NCBI GenBank assembly: GCA_964460845.1
Contig: CAYWRZ010000001.1
Coordinates: 345,561 to 409,560 of the forward strand
Length of the DNA: 64,000 bases
Direction: 5' to 3'
Origin: CAYWRZ01 sp964460845
GTDB taxonomy: Bacteria > Bacteroidota > Bacteroidia > Flavobacteriales_D > UBA2798
Shown here: piece by piece, positions 33,682 to 43,528 of the stretch
Position numbering within the stretch: position 1 is the first letter of the stretch
Layout of the letters: every line of letters starts with the position of its first letter
Position numbers and translations under genes: made by a program
The notes under the pieces: model-generated
What the model saw: only the letters and a program-made list of their open reading frames with translations
Databases searched by the model: none
Told to the model about the DNA's origin: nothing

Positions 33682-34638
33682 TTAGTTCCACACCGGACAA
33701 TCGTTCACGTTGCGCCGCTTGCTTCCGAAAGCCGCACAGGGAGAAATGCCGAGTACGATCTCATGTGTATTGGAGCTGGCATGGCGAATACGGGAAGTCG
33801 TGAAATCAAAAGCATAACCCAACGAAAAATACTTGAGGAAATTGACTTTGAACAAGGCGGCTATCGCATCGGTATTGCGATACGAAAGTCCTACCTGCAA
33901 AGTGTTCTGATAATCGACCATCAGGTTGAGATCGATAGCCGGGGTAGCCATAGGCGCAAACTTTAAGGCCAGCGAAGGGATATAAGAAAACTCGCTGCGA
34001 TCGCGTCCTTTAAATCGCTTACCTGCCGTCAATATGTAATGGTACGTAAGGCGGCTGTCGAGTCCCACGCCTTTAATCCGGTTGCGCAAGGCCTGTCCCA
34101 CGGTAAAGCCCATGTAATAATCGTCGCTGTATAAAAACACGCCCGGACTTACATCGGGCCAGATAAACTCTACACTCGAGCCCTGTATGGCATTGTCCTG
34201 GTAATTGGCCAGCGTTACACGTCCTGCATTAAACCTGAACTGCTGAAAACCGGCATACAGCCCCATAGAAAGCGTCGCTTTACGGGTTACCGGCACATGG
34301 TAAGCATAGGCAAGGTAAAAACGGGTGCGGCTCATAGGGCCCGTGTTGTCGGTTTCTATATGCCCACCGATACCGTGCTTTGTGCGCGTGCGGCTGTTGC
34401 GTTTACCGCCGATTTGCGAGTGAATATTCAGGAACATGGTACGGGGTGCATCCTGAAACCCCACCCATTGTGTGCGATAGCCCATACGCATATCCAAACA
34501 GGGGCGGGTTCCCGCTACCGCCGGATGATGGGCAAACTGGTTAAACACAAAATTCGTAAACTGCGGCGTTTGCTGCGCCGTAGCCACTACCGCCATTCCC
34601 CAACACAAACCGAAAAGAAAGGTAATTTTTTTGCTCAT
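33682..34638 (-). CDS. PorP/SprF-family type IX secretion protein
   Basis: 318 residues from the ATG at 34638. Signal peptide (ITFLFGLCWGMAVVATAQ), then the PorP/SprF beginning QQTPQFTNFVFNQFAHHPAVAGT and a beta-rich chain to the C-terminus, as expected for an outer-membrane barrel. Family members help type IX secreted proteins with type B C-terminal domains reach and attach to the surface. The gene lies directly after such a protein (34641-36899) and is probably its partner. Confidence 0.92.
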   Translation of the reverse strand: MSKKITFLFGLCWGMAVVATAQQTPQFTNFVFNQFAHHPAVAGTRPCLDMRMGYRTQWVGFQDAPRTMFLNIHSQIGGKRNSRTRTKHGIGGHIETDNTGPMSRTRFYLAYAYHVPVTRKATLSMGLYAGFQQFRFNAGRVTLANYQDNAIQGSSVEFIWPDVSPGVFLYSDDYYMGFTVGQALRNRIKGVGLDSRLTYHYILTAGKRFKGRDRSEFSYIPSLALKFAPMATPAIDLNLMVDYQNTLQVGLSYRNTDAIAALFKVNFLKYFSLGYAFDFTTSRIRHASSNTHEIVLGISPCAAFGSKRRNVNDCPVWN

Positions 34639-34640
34639 AC

Positions 34641-36899
34641 TCAATAGACGATAGTGATAGAACCGGTAAACAACTCATCTGCTTTGGCGCCTCCCTCATT
34701 GAGCTCGATCACATAATAATAAGTAGCGGCAGGAAGACGCAGCCCGTTGTTAGTGCCGTTCCAGGCATTTTTGTTGGAATAGCCGATCGAATTAAACACC
34801 CGCTGTCCCCAACGGTCATACACGGTAACCTGACAAGCCGGAAAATTTTCGATGTGCGCAATTTCCCATACATCATTTACTCCGTCGCCATTGGGTGTAA
34901 AGGTATTGGGTATGGAAAGAACCTGACTTACGACAACCCGAACCTCGTCGGTATCCACGCAGTTGCCGTTGGTCACTACAAGCGTATAAGTCGTGCTCGA
35001 CGACGGACTGGCAACCGGATCGGGGCAGGAAGAGCAGGAAAGTCCGGTAGATGGTGTCCAAAAATAAGTAGTGCCACCCGAGCCGTTAAGCGATGTGCTT
35101 TGTCCCGGAGCGATGATCTGATCGGCGCCCGCATCGGCCTGTATTTCCGTCACATTCACGCTAACTGCCGGAGAAGTGGCGGGCACAGCGCAGGACTCGT
35201 CGCAGGTAACCCGTACCTCTACCTGACTGGTCGAGGGCAAAAGGGTGAGCAATGTATCGGAAGCCACGGGAGGAAATACCGTGCCGTTGATTATCCATTC
35301 GTAGGTAGCCGTACCGGGGCAGTCGGTAGTAGCGGTAAACAGTACGGGTTCGTTGGAACAGGCATCGGACACGGAAGAAACCAGCGTAATTACCGGGGTA
35401 ACCGTAGAATTGACGACAAGCGTAACCTGATTGGAAATCGCTGTGGTTACGGCTGCACAGGGATGCTGTGAAACCACCCGACACCCTACTACATCACCGT
35501 TGACCGGCTGGTAGGTATAAGTAGAAAGTGAACCGCTTTGTACGCTGTTGCCGTTCACAAACCATTCCAGAAGCGGGGCTCCGCCTCCGTTTGTTACCAC
35601 CGCCGAAAAAGTGACCTGATCGCCCAAACAGAGCGGATTCGCCGAAGGCGTAATCGTTACCGACACGGGCAACGACGGAGCCTGCTCGGTAAGCACGATA
35701 TTATGAAAAGTAAAACGACAGCCGTTGGCATCGGTAATGGAAGCCTCGTATAAGCCGGGGCCCAGGTTTTGAAACAAGTTCATCGTTTGCGGCGGACCGC
35801 CGTTAAGCGAATAGGTATAAGGTGTTGCGCCACCGATAATCACAAACGTAATCCTTCCATCCTGGTTACCACAGGTGGGTTGCGTAACCTGCGGCGCATT
35901 ACTGTTAGGCCCCGAATTATTGGTCACAATCACATTTTCGATTACCTGCGTACAGCCTATGGCATCGCTCACTGTAAGGGTATAAGTACCCGCCGCAAGT
36001 CCGGAAAAGGTATCCGAAGATTGGGGAGTACCGTTATTCAGCGCATATTGATACGGCGGATTCCCTCCCGTTACGCCGTTTACCTGAATAGAACCGTCGT
36101 TACTGTTACAGGAAGCAGAGGTAGCTACGGCCTGTCCGTTTTCGGGCCCATTTACCTGATCGAGCACAATATTATCGACCACCTGCACACAACCGTGGCT
36201 ATCTTGCACGCTGAGGGTATAAGTACCTGCCACTAAGCCTGAAAAAACAGTAGAACCTTGAAAAGACGATCCGTTCACAGAATAGGTATAAGGGCCTTCG
36301 CCTCCCGATACAGAATTGACGGTGATAGCGCCATCGGTAAGTCCACAGGTTTGATCGGTCACCGCAGAGGCAGCGCTCACTTCTACTCCGGTACCGCTAA
36401 GGCTGATCCGGAAACTGCAAGACGCAGGATTAGTAGCCGTCACTCCGTTAATCCATACATAATAAGTAGTCTGAGGCAGCAAGCCGGTAGCCGAAAGCGT
36501 AAATGAAGAGGCGGCGCCCGACTCGCAAGTCGAAACGGTCGTATAAGTCGAACCGTCGCAGGGTACGGCAGCCGAAAGGATTACCCCCTGAAGCAGCGTT
36601 CCGTTACCCGCACCGGGAAGACAGGAGATATTGGTCACCTGTACAGCGGCATCGCCTCCGCTTGCGTTGGTCACAAAAGAAAACCAGACCGTATTCTCGG
36701 CTGCGCCACAGGATCCGGTAAACACATCGGCACAGCCCGCACAGGTTTCGGCGGTAGCACCCTGATTCGATGCATTAAAAACCACTCCCGGACACAAGTA
36801 CAGGGCATCGGCGCAATTATCTCCCGGAGGTTGAGCTTTTAGCATTAACCCACTGAAAATAAAAAAGAAGAGGAGAAAAAAAGAGATTTTACCGCGCAT
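34641..36899 (-). CDS. SprB-repeat surface protein with gliding-type C-terminal domain
   Basis: 752 residues. Signal 1-22; a Cys-rich domain 25-172; three SprB-type repeats at about 178-248, 256-328 and 338-407 (PYTYSxNG, FSGLxAGTYTLxVxDxxGC). Two Ig/PKD-like domains follow (about 410-580), then a DAGADQ-type segment. The C-terminal domain (about 655-752: IPNTFTPNGDGVNDVWEI, VYDRWGQRVF) is the CHU_C type B sorting domain of type IX secretion. Likely secreted to the cell surface with help of the PorP/SprF protein just downstream. Ligand unknown; adhesion is a guess. Confidence 0.93.
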   Translation of the reverse strand: MRGKISFFLLFFFIFSGLMLKAQPPGDNCADALYLCPGVVFNASNQGATAETCAGCADVFTGSCGAAENTVWFSFVTNASGGDAAVQVTNISCLPGAGNGTLLQGVILSAAVPCDGSTYTTVSTCESGAASSFTLSATGLLPQTTYYVWINGVTATNPASCSFRISLSGTGVEVSAASAVTDQTCGLTDGAITVNSVSGGEGPYTYSVNGSSFQGSTVFSGLVAGTYTLSVQDSHGCVQVVDNIVLDQVNGPENGQAVATSASCNSNDGSIQVNGVTGGNPPYQYALNNGTPQSSDTFSGLAAGTYTLTVSDAIGCTQVIENVIVTNNSGPNSNAPQVTQPTCGNQDGRITFVIIGGATPYTYSLNGGPPQTMNLFQNLGPGLYEASITDANGCRFTFHNIVLTEQAPSLPVSVTITPSANPLCLGDQVTFSAVVTNGGGAPLLEWFVNGNSVQSGSLSTYTYQPVNGDVVGCRVVSQHPCAAVTTAISNQVTLVVNSTVTPVITLVSSVSDACSNEPVLFTATTDCPGTATYEWIINGTVFPPVASDTLLTLLPSTSQVEVRVTCDESCAVPATSPAVSVNVTEIQADAGADQIIAPGQSTSLNGSGGTTYFWTPSTGLSCSSCPDPVASPSSSTTYTLVVTNGNCVDTDEVRVVVSQVLSIPNTFTPNGDGVNDVWEIAHIENFPACQVTVYDRWGQRVFNSIGYSNKNAWNGTNNGLRLPAATYYYVIELNEGGAKADELFTGSITIVY

Positions 36900-36979
36900 C
36901 AGCCCACTTTATATGAAGTCTAAAAATAGACATTTCCAGAATATTATACACAGCTAAAAATGAGCGCGAAAGGATTTTC

Positions 36980-36987
36980 TATATTTG
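36980..36987 (+). promoter_or_regulatory. Putative -7 box of the giant repeat gene
   Basis: TATATTTG, 57 bp upstream of the ATG at 37045, matches TAnnTTTG. No clear -33. Confidence 0.4.
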
Positions 36988-37044
36988 CCGAATGTAATTT
37001 TTGGTACGATTCCTGTAATCTGCCAAAAAGCAAAACAAGCCTTT

Positions 37045-40000
37045 ATGAAAAAAGTTTACCACTTTCTACTCCTTACCTTATCTCTCATTTCGTTTCTATT
37101 TTTATCGGCCGACGGCCATTTCGCACAGGCGCAAAAGCTCCGGTACGACGAAGACAGCGGCTGGAAACTCGGTCTTAACGTAGGCGCTACCTGGCAGGAA
37201 AGCGATATGAAAACCGTACCCGGACTCGGTTACGGACTGACCTTCGGAAAAGCTTTGTCGCAACGCGAAAGCCGATTCTTCGCCTTCGATATGCGTTTCC
37301 GTTACCTGCGCAGCACGCATAAAGGTTATTCGACCGACCGTGCCTACGGACTGGCCAACAACCCGGTATTTAACGGCAGCGACTCTACTTCTGCACTCAA
37401 TTATTACGGCGATTCGCTGGGTTATATTTTCCCGAACTATAAAATGGATTTGCACCGCTATTCGCTCGAAGGGGTGCTTACACTGAACCTGCTGCGCGAG
37501 CGCACAGGCATTGTATTATACGGATTCGGCGGCATCGGGGTAACCGATTATCGCATTACCACCGATCAGCTCGATGCCAACGGATTGCCCTACAACTACG
37601 GACTTATCGATACCACGGCCTCTGCTTCCAATATCCATTCGCAGCTCAATAATATGCGCGATGGAAAATACGAAAGCAATGCAGAAGGAAGCTCCGAACG
37701 CCAGTTAACGTTTATGCCTTCTTTGGGTGTAGGACTCGGGTATCAGGTAGGACCTTTTCTGGCATTAGGCTTCGAGCACAAAGTCACCTTTGCGTTGAAC
37801 GATCTTATCGACGGTCACCGCTGGGCAAATAACAACACCGCGCTCGGTAAAAACGACCGTTACCATTACACTGCGTTTACCCTTACCTGGCATATTCCGG
37901 GCGGAAGAAACCGCAACAATCCCGACAAGCCCAAGCCTAATCCGGCCGACGATTACAGCGTGGTACCGGCCACTCCGCAACCTGCCTATCCGCAGCCCAA
38001 CCCCAATACACCGCCTCCCGTTACACGCCAAAAGCCGGTTATTCAGGTCACCAATCCTGCGTCTTCACCGGCACAATCGGCTGCACAAATTTACGAGCTT
38101 GCCGCGCACATTTACCACATCGAAAATGCGCAGCAAATCAGCTTTAAAGTAAACGGCACCGAAACGAGGGCTTTCAATTACGACCTTGCTTCCAAACGTT
38201 TCCACAGCACCCTTTCCCTCATTCCGGGTAACAATCTTGTAGAAATAAGAGCGACCAACGAAGCGGGTACCGATTACCAATCGGTAATTATCGTGTATAA
38301 CCTCAGCTCTTATCCTACCACACCTGCACCTATCGTCACGATTACCAATCCGCCGTATTCGCCTTATGGCACGGGAGTTTCCACTTTCAACGTAACCGCT
38401 ACGATTCTGAACGTGGAATCGGCCCAGCAAATTTCTTACACCGTAAACGGCATACCTTCGGGTAATTTCACCTACAGCCCGGTTACCCATGCCTTCTCGA
38501 GCACTATCTCGCTCAATCCGGGTAGCAATTTTATTGAAATAAGAGCCGTCAACACTGCCGGCGACGACCTCAAAACAGCAGAGATCAATTACCGGCCGCT
38601 GGTACAGCAACAACCTCCGGTGGTGACGTTTACCAATCCTACGCTGAATCCTTACACTGTAAATGTGAACTCCGTTTCGGTCGATGCTTCGGTGCTGAAT
38701 GTCGCTTCGCAAAATGACATCACGTTGCGCATCAACGGACAGCTTTCGTACAATTTTACTTACAATACTTCTACCCGTCAGCTTAATACCTTTGCCAGTC
38801 TGATAGAAGGCGCCAACACCTTCGAGGTAACCGGAACCAACGCGGCGGGTAGCGACAGCAAAACGATTACCATTTTCTACCAAAAACCGTCGGCACAGCT
38901 TCCGCTGATCATTTTTACCGATCCCGCCATCAACCCTTATACAACCGGCACAGCAGCTAAAACAATTAAGGCTACCGTATTGTATGTGGCATCGAAAAAT
39001 GACATCCGCCTGAAATTTAACGGCCAACACGTTACCAATTTCACTTACAATACCAGCACCCGCGAAGTAAGCTACAACGCTACATTGCTGAACGGATCGA
39101 ACCTGCTTGAAATCACCGCAGTGAACGAAGCCGGTACCGATATAAAATCGACTACACTCATCTACGAGCGTATCACGCAAAACCTTGCGCCGGTAGTCAC
39201 GATTACCTATCCGCAGCAGAATCCGCAACAGGTAAGCCAGTCACAGGCCACGCTTATCGCTTCTATTCTGCACATCGACGGCGCAGCTAATGTGAATTTC
39301 AGGGTAAATGGCGTGCCTTCGGGCGATTTTAACTACGATGCCAGCAGTAAAGTATTCAGCGCCAATGTCACGTTGAACGAGGGCACCAATACTTTCCAAA
39401 TTACCGGCACCAACGCGTATGGCAGCGATACCAAAACGCAAACCATCGTTTATACCGTTCCCTGCCGCAACCCGATAATTACACTGCTGCAACCACAAAG
39501 CCTGTACTTCGAAACAAGCAGCGCGCAAACTCAAATCAGCGCGATCATTTCTTCCGTACAGCAGGCTTCCGACATTACCTTTAAAGTGAACGGCATTCAC
39601 ACACCATTTACATTTGATGCCAACTCCGGAACGTTTAATGCCGGGGTAACTTTTACAGGTGCTGAAAACACCTTGTTCATCAATGTGGTAAATGCCTGCG
39701 GCTCGGCCAACCAAACTATCCATGTCAACTACCGTCGTCCGCTGCAACCACCTGTGGTCACCTTTACCGTACCGCAGACTAATCCGCATACGACCACCGT
39801 CAATACACAAGCCATTCAGGCTACTATTCTGCACGTGAATCAGGCTTCGCAAATTGTGTACAAAGTGAACGGCACGCTCAGCAGCGATTTCAGCTTTGAC
39901 CCCGCCACCTTGCAATTTACCAGTACTGTAACACTTACTCCGGGCAACAACGTGGTAGAAATTACCGCAACCAATGCCGACGGCAGCGACAGCAAAACGC

Positions 40001-43000
40001 AAACCATCGTTTTCCGTGGCAATACTACACCTTGTCTCAAACCGATCATTGCTATCGGCACACCGGCTGCTAATCCTTATAGCAGCACCGCCAGCGAAAC
40101 GGCTTTTCAGGCAGTGATACAGCATGTCACAAGCAGCGCTTCGCTGGTACTGACCGTTAACGGAGCCAACACTCCTTTTACCTTCGATCCCGCCACAGGC
40201 ACTTTCAAAACCACGCTGCAATTGGAAGAAGGAGCGAATACCGTAACACTGACCGCGACCAACAATTGCGGAAGCACCGCACAAAGTGTCAGCATTCAGT
40301 ACCAACGCCCGCCGACTCCACCGGTAGTCACCATCGTAAGTCCGGGACAGAATCCTTTCCATACCTCCAGCGGCTCACTTATACTGACGGCACGTATTCT
40401 GAACATTGATCAGGCTTCGCAAATCACTTATACCGTAAACGGCGCAAGCAATACGGCATTCGCCTTTGACCCCGTAACCCACGGATTCAGCAGCCAGCTT
40501 AGCCTGAGCGAAGGCAACAACGTGCTGCAAATTACCGCGACCAACCCCGACGGCACCGACAGCAAATCGACTACGGTTATCTACAAAAAAGAGCCCGACC
40601 CCTGTCAAGCGCCTGTGATTGTGCAAACACACCCGTTGGGTAGTGCCGAAACTTCGCTAAGCGCCAACTACAATGTCAATGCTTTTATCGGACATATCAA
40701 CGGTGCACCATCGATCAAGTTCCGTCAGAACGGAGTGGACAAACCCTTTACTTACAACGATGCGACCAAACGTTTTGAAGCCCCGGTAGTGCTGACAGCA
40801 GGTCCTAACAGCTTTGTACTGATCGCCGCCAACAAGTGTGAAGAAGTACAGGTCAGTTTTGTCATCACCTACAACCGTCCGGCGACACCTCCGGTGATCA
40901 CCCTGATCAGCCCGGCTTCTTCGCCACATTCCGTTTCTTCGGCAGCGTTTACCTTTACGGCGACCATCACACACATCAACGAGGCCGAAAACATCAATTT
41001 TACGCACGTAGGAGAGAACCAGCCCAGCTTCGGCTTCGACCCTGGAACACAACTTTTCACCGCCAATGTAAACCTGAAGAGCGGAGAAAACCAATTTGAA
41101 ATTACCGCTACTAACCCCGACGGAAGCGATAGCAAAGCGGCCATCGTAATCTATACCCCACCGGTCAAGCCCTGTGATCAGCCCACAGCTACGTTCATCC
41201 AGCCTTCGTCTGCACCACGCGACAGGCAAAGCGAATCGGCCACCCTACAAGCGCAGCTTACCGGCATAAATACTCCCGAACAACTTACTTTCCGTCAGAA
41301 CGGAAGAGCGGTAAACTTTAACTATACCGCTTCTACCGGTAGCTTCAGTGCCGAAGTAAGACTGGTTAACGGCAACAACGTGTTTGAGCTTACCGCTACC
41401 AATACCTGCGGAAGCGTAACGGCTACTACTACCATCGACTACCGCAAACCCGAGCCTCCGCTAATTACCCTGACGAACCCTGCCACAAGTCCGCAGACCG
41501 TTGCCGAAGAAGGATTTGTTTTTACAGCCAACGTACGCCATGTAACGCAGCCCTCGCAGCTCAGCTTACGTGTCAACGGACAAGCGGTATCGCAATTTAA
41601 TTTTGATGCAGGTACCGGCAATTTCAGCGCACAGGTAACACTTGTAAACGGCAACAACAGTTTTGAACTGAGTGCGAATAACACCGATGGCAGCGATACC
41701 AAAGCCGCAACGGTAGTCTATACCAAACCCGCCGCACCTTGTTACAATCCTGAAATCCGTTTGACAGAACCCGCCCAAAACAGTGTAACGGTAGAAGAAA
41801 CAAGCTTCCCGATTAAAATCACGCTAAGCCACATCACCGCACAGCAGCAAGTAAAGCTTACGCATAATGGCGAACCGATCGATTTTGCACTAAGCGGAAC
41901 TACTGTAAAAACCCTTACCACACGTGTGGATTTGCTTCCGGGAACGCACCATTTTGAAGTAACTGCTACCAACAACTGCGGCACCTCCACACTCGGCTTT
42001 ACGGCTACCCACAACCGCCGCATACAGCCACCGGTAGTGAAATTTACCACGCCGGCAGAAAGTCCGCACACGGTGTCGGCACCCTCTTTCCTCGTAAGCG
42101 CGAAAGTAAGTCACGTGCAGAACGCCTCCGACATCCAATTCAAAGTAAACGGCGCCACGCAAACCAACTTCGTATTTAACCCGCTTACGCAAGATTTCAG
42201 CGCCCCGGCTACGCTGGTTAACGGTGCAAACGCTATCGAAATTACAGCGACCAATGCCGACGGCAGCGACAGCAAATCGACCGTAATCATCTATCAGGCC
42301 TGTGAAGTGCCCACTGTGCAATTGCTGCAACCCACATCCACTTCACTTACCGTACAATCTCCGGTGTTCAGGACGGAGGCCCTGCTGGCTTACGTACCCC
42401 AGCAAAGCGCCATCACCTTTACACACAACGGCAATCGCGCTGAATTTAATTTCAATCCCACTACCTCGCGATTCTCCGCTTCGTTGACGCTGAATCCGGG
42501 AGCCAATACCCTTCAGGTGAGGATCAGCACTTCTTGCGGAAGCACCGAGCTCACTTTGCAGGTGAATTACGAACGCGGAAGCAATCTGAATGAAGGAAAT
42601 ACCGGAGGTATAACAGAGCCTACACCCCCTCCGGGTAATAGCGGTACAGGTGCACAAGCCGGTCAGCAAGATGCGCAGGATGCCCGTCTGGAACGTAACT
42701 ACAGAGCCAAAATCGAGCAGGCCGATCGTGAATTCGACGCCGAACGGTATGTAGAAGCAAGGGCGCTGTATGTACAGGCATTGGAGCTAAAACCGGCTGA
42801 ACCTTATCCTGCACAGCGAATCGCCGAATGTGACGCGAAAATAGCCGGGCAGCAACAGCGTTTACAGGAGCAACAGAATGCCCGTCAACGTGCCGAACAA
42901 GAAGCCGCACGTATCAAAGCTGAACAAGAGGCCGAACGCAAACGCCAACAGGAAGAAGCGGCACGAATCAAAGCCGAACAGGAAGCCGCCGCACGCCAAC

Positions 43001-43395
43001 GTGCTAACCAGGAAGCTGCAAGAATCAAAGCCGAGCAGGAAGCAGCTCGTATCAAGGCCGAACAGGAAGCCGCACGTATCAGGGCCGAGCAAGATGCCGC
43101 ACGGTTAAGAGCGGAGCAGGAAGCGGCTAAGGTTAAAGCGCGTCAGGAAGCCGAACGCATTAAGCAAGAACAGGAAGCGGCTCGTATCAAAGCCGAGCAG
43201 GAGGCTGCACGAATTCAAGCAGAACAGGAAGCCGCCAAAATAAAAGCCCGGCAGGAAGCCGAACGGAAGCAAAAAGAAGAAGAAGAAGAAGAAAAACAAA
43301 AACCGGAAGAAGAGCAGGAAAACGAGGGAGAAAAGATCATCCCCAGGGGCAAATTAAGTCCTGAAAATACAGAAGGCACGCTTTCTCCGCGTTAA
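37045..43395 (+). CDS. Giant Ig-repeat outer-membrane protein with coiled-coil tail
   Basis: 2116 residues from the ATG at 37045. Signal peptide to about 30; a beta-rich barrel-like part (about 35-290: LGLNVGATWQESD, GVGLGYQVGPFLALGFEHK, AFTLTWHIPGG). A Pro-rich linker is followed by 16 Ig-like repeats of about 93-97 residues (38.03-42.59 kb, each with VNG...F and NxxEITATN). Then comes a TPR-like helix pair (AEQADREFDAERYVEARALYVQALEL type) and about 170 residues of IKAEQEAAR repeats. From repeat 5 to 16 every second domain carries a Cys pair. No type IX C-terminal signal is seen, so the N-terminal barrel may hold it in the outer membrane. Confidence 0.9.
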   Translation: MKKVYHFLLLTLSLISFLFLSADGHFAQAQKLRYDEDSGWKLGLNVGATWQESDMKTVPGLGYGLTFGKALSQRESRFFAFDMRFRYLRSTHKGYSTDRAYGLANNPVFNGSDSTSALNYYGDSLGYIFPNYKMDLHRYSLEGVLTLNLLRERTGIVLYGFGGIGVTDYRITTDQLDANGLPYNYGLIDTTASASNIHSQLNNMRDGKYESNAEGSSERQLTFMPSLGVGLGYQVGPFLALGFEHKVTFALNDLIDGHRWANNNTALGKNDRYHYTAFTLTWHIPGGRNRNNPDKPKPNPADDYSVVPATPQPAYPQPNPNTPPPVTRQKPVIQVTNPASSPAQSAAQIYELAAHIYHIENAQQISFKVNGTETRAFNYDLASKRFHSTLSLIPGNNLVEIRATNEAGTDYQSVIIVYNLSSYPTTPAPIVTITNPPYSPYGTGVSTFNVTATILNVESAQQISYTVNGIPSGNFTYSPVTHAFSSTISLNPGSNFIEIRAVNTAGDDLKTAEINYRPLVQQQPPVVTFTNPTLNPYTVNVNSVSVDASVLNVASQNDITLRINGQLSYNFTYNTSTRQLNTFASLIEGANTFEVTGTNAAGSDSKTITIFYQKPSAQLPLIIFTDPAINPYTTGTAAKTIKATVLYVASKNDIRLKFNGQHVTNFTYNTSTREVSYNATLLNGSNLLEITAVNEAGTDIKSTTLIYERITQNLAPVVTITYPQQNPQQVSQSQATLIASILHIDGAANVNFRVNGVPSGDFNYDASSKVFSANVTLNEGTNTFQITGTNAYGSDTKTQTIVYTVPCRNPIITLLQPQSLYFETSSAQTQISAIISSVQQASDITFKVNGIHTPFTFDANSGTFNAGVTFTGAENTLFINVVNACGSANQTIHVNYRRPLQPPVVTFTVPQTNPHTTTVNTQAIQATILHVNQASQIVYKVNGTLSSDFSFDPATLQFTSTVTLTPGNNVVEITATNADGSDSKTQTIVFRGNTTPCLKPIIAIGTPAANPYSSTASETAFQAVIQHVTSSASLVLTVNGANTPFTFDPATGTFKTTLQLEEGANTVTLTATNNCGSTAQSVSIQYQRPPTPPVVTIVSPGQNPFHTSSGSLILTARILNIDQASQITYTVNGASNTAFAFDPVTHGFSSQLSLSEGNNVLQITATNPDGTDSKSTTVIYKKEPDPCQAPVIVQTHPLGSAETSLSANYNVNAFIGHINGAPSIKFRQNGVDKPFTYNDATKRFEAPVVLTAGPNSFVLIAANKCEEVQVSFVITYNRPATPPVITLISPASSPHSVSSAAFTFTATITHINEAENINFTHVGENQPSFGFDPGTQLFTANVNLKSGENQFEITATNPDGSDSKAAIVIYTPPVKPCDQPTATFIQPSSAPRDRQSESATLQAQLTGINTPEQLTFRQNGRAVNFNYTASTGSFSAEVRLVNGNNVFELTATNTCGSVTATTTIDYRKPEPPLITLTNPATSPQTVAEEGFVFTANVRHVTQPSQLSLRVNGQAVSQFNFDAGTGNFSAQVTLVNGNNSFELSANNTDGSDTKAATVVYTKPAAPCYNPEIRLTEPAQNSVTVEETSFPIKITLSHITAQQQVKLTHNGEPIDFALSGTTVKTLTTRVDLLPGTHHFEVTATNNCGTSTLGFTATHNRRIQPPVVKFTTPAESPHTVSAPSFLVSAKVSHVQNASDIQFKVNGATQTNFVFNPLTQDFSAPATLVNGANAIEITATNADGSDSKSTVIIYQACEVPTVQLLQPTSTSLTVQSPVFRTEALLAYVPQQSAITFTHNGNRAEFNFNPTTSRFSASLTLNPGANTLQVRISTSCGSTELTLQVNYERGSNLNEGNTGGITEPTPPPGNSGTGAQAGQQDAQDARLERNYRAKIEQADREFDAERYVEARALYVQALELKPAEPYPAQRIAECDAKIAGQQQRLQEQQNARQRAEQEAARIKAEQEAERKRQQEEAARIKAEQEAAARQRANQEAARIKAEQEAARIKAEQEAARIRAEQDAARLRAEQEAAKVKARQEAERIKQEQEAARIKAEQEAARIQAEQEAAKIKARQEAERKQKEEEEEEKQKPEEEQENEGEKIIPRGKLSPENTEGTLSPR
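38032..42590 (+). repeat. Sixteen Ig-like repeats, coding
   Basis: Repeat unit about 285 bp. From repeat 5 on, odd units end TNxDGSDSK and even units start PCxxP and end TNxCGS, so the true unit there is a pair of domains (about 570 bp), repeated six times. The units are diverged in DNA, so expansion is not recent. Confidence 0.8.
42860..43270 (+). repeat. Low-complexity coiled-coil coding repeat
   Basis: Codes for repeats of the 7-8 residue unit AARIKAEQE with small variants; the DNA repeats 'gaagccgcacgtatcaaagc'-like words. Part of the giant protein's tail. Confidence 0.8.
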
Positions 43396-43411
43396 GCTAA
43401 CACACTAAAGG

Positions 43412-43442
43412 ATAGCGGGCCTGAAAAGACCCGCTATTTTTC
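43412..43442 (+). terminator. Rho-independent terminator
   Basis: ATAGCGGG/CCCGCTAT stem (43412-43419, 43430-43437) followed by a T run, after the giant gene. Confidence 0.8.
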
Positions 43443-43528
43443 TGATACTGGTTTTTAACCGTTTATCGAAAAAAACGCTTCAAAACAATTATAAATTTTA
43501 AATTCGCTGTCTCTCAAATTTACTTAAA

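Noticed and set aside
38065..40362. Long minus-strand open frames inside the giant Ig-repeat gene
   Set aside because: They are antisense shadows of a repetitive, codon-biased gene; no signal peptide or known domain, and the plus frame has clear repeat domains.
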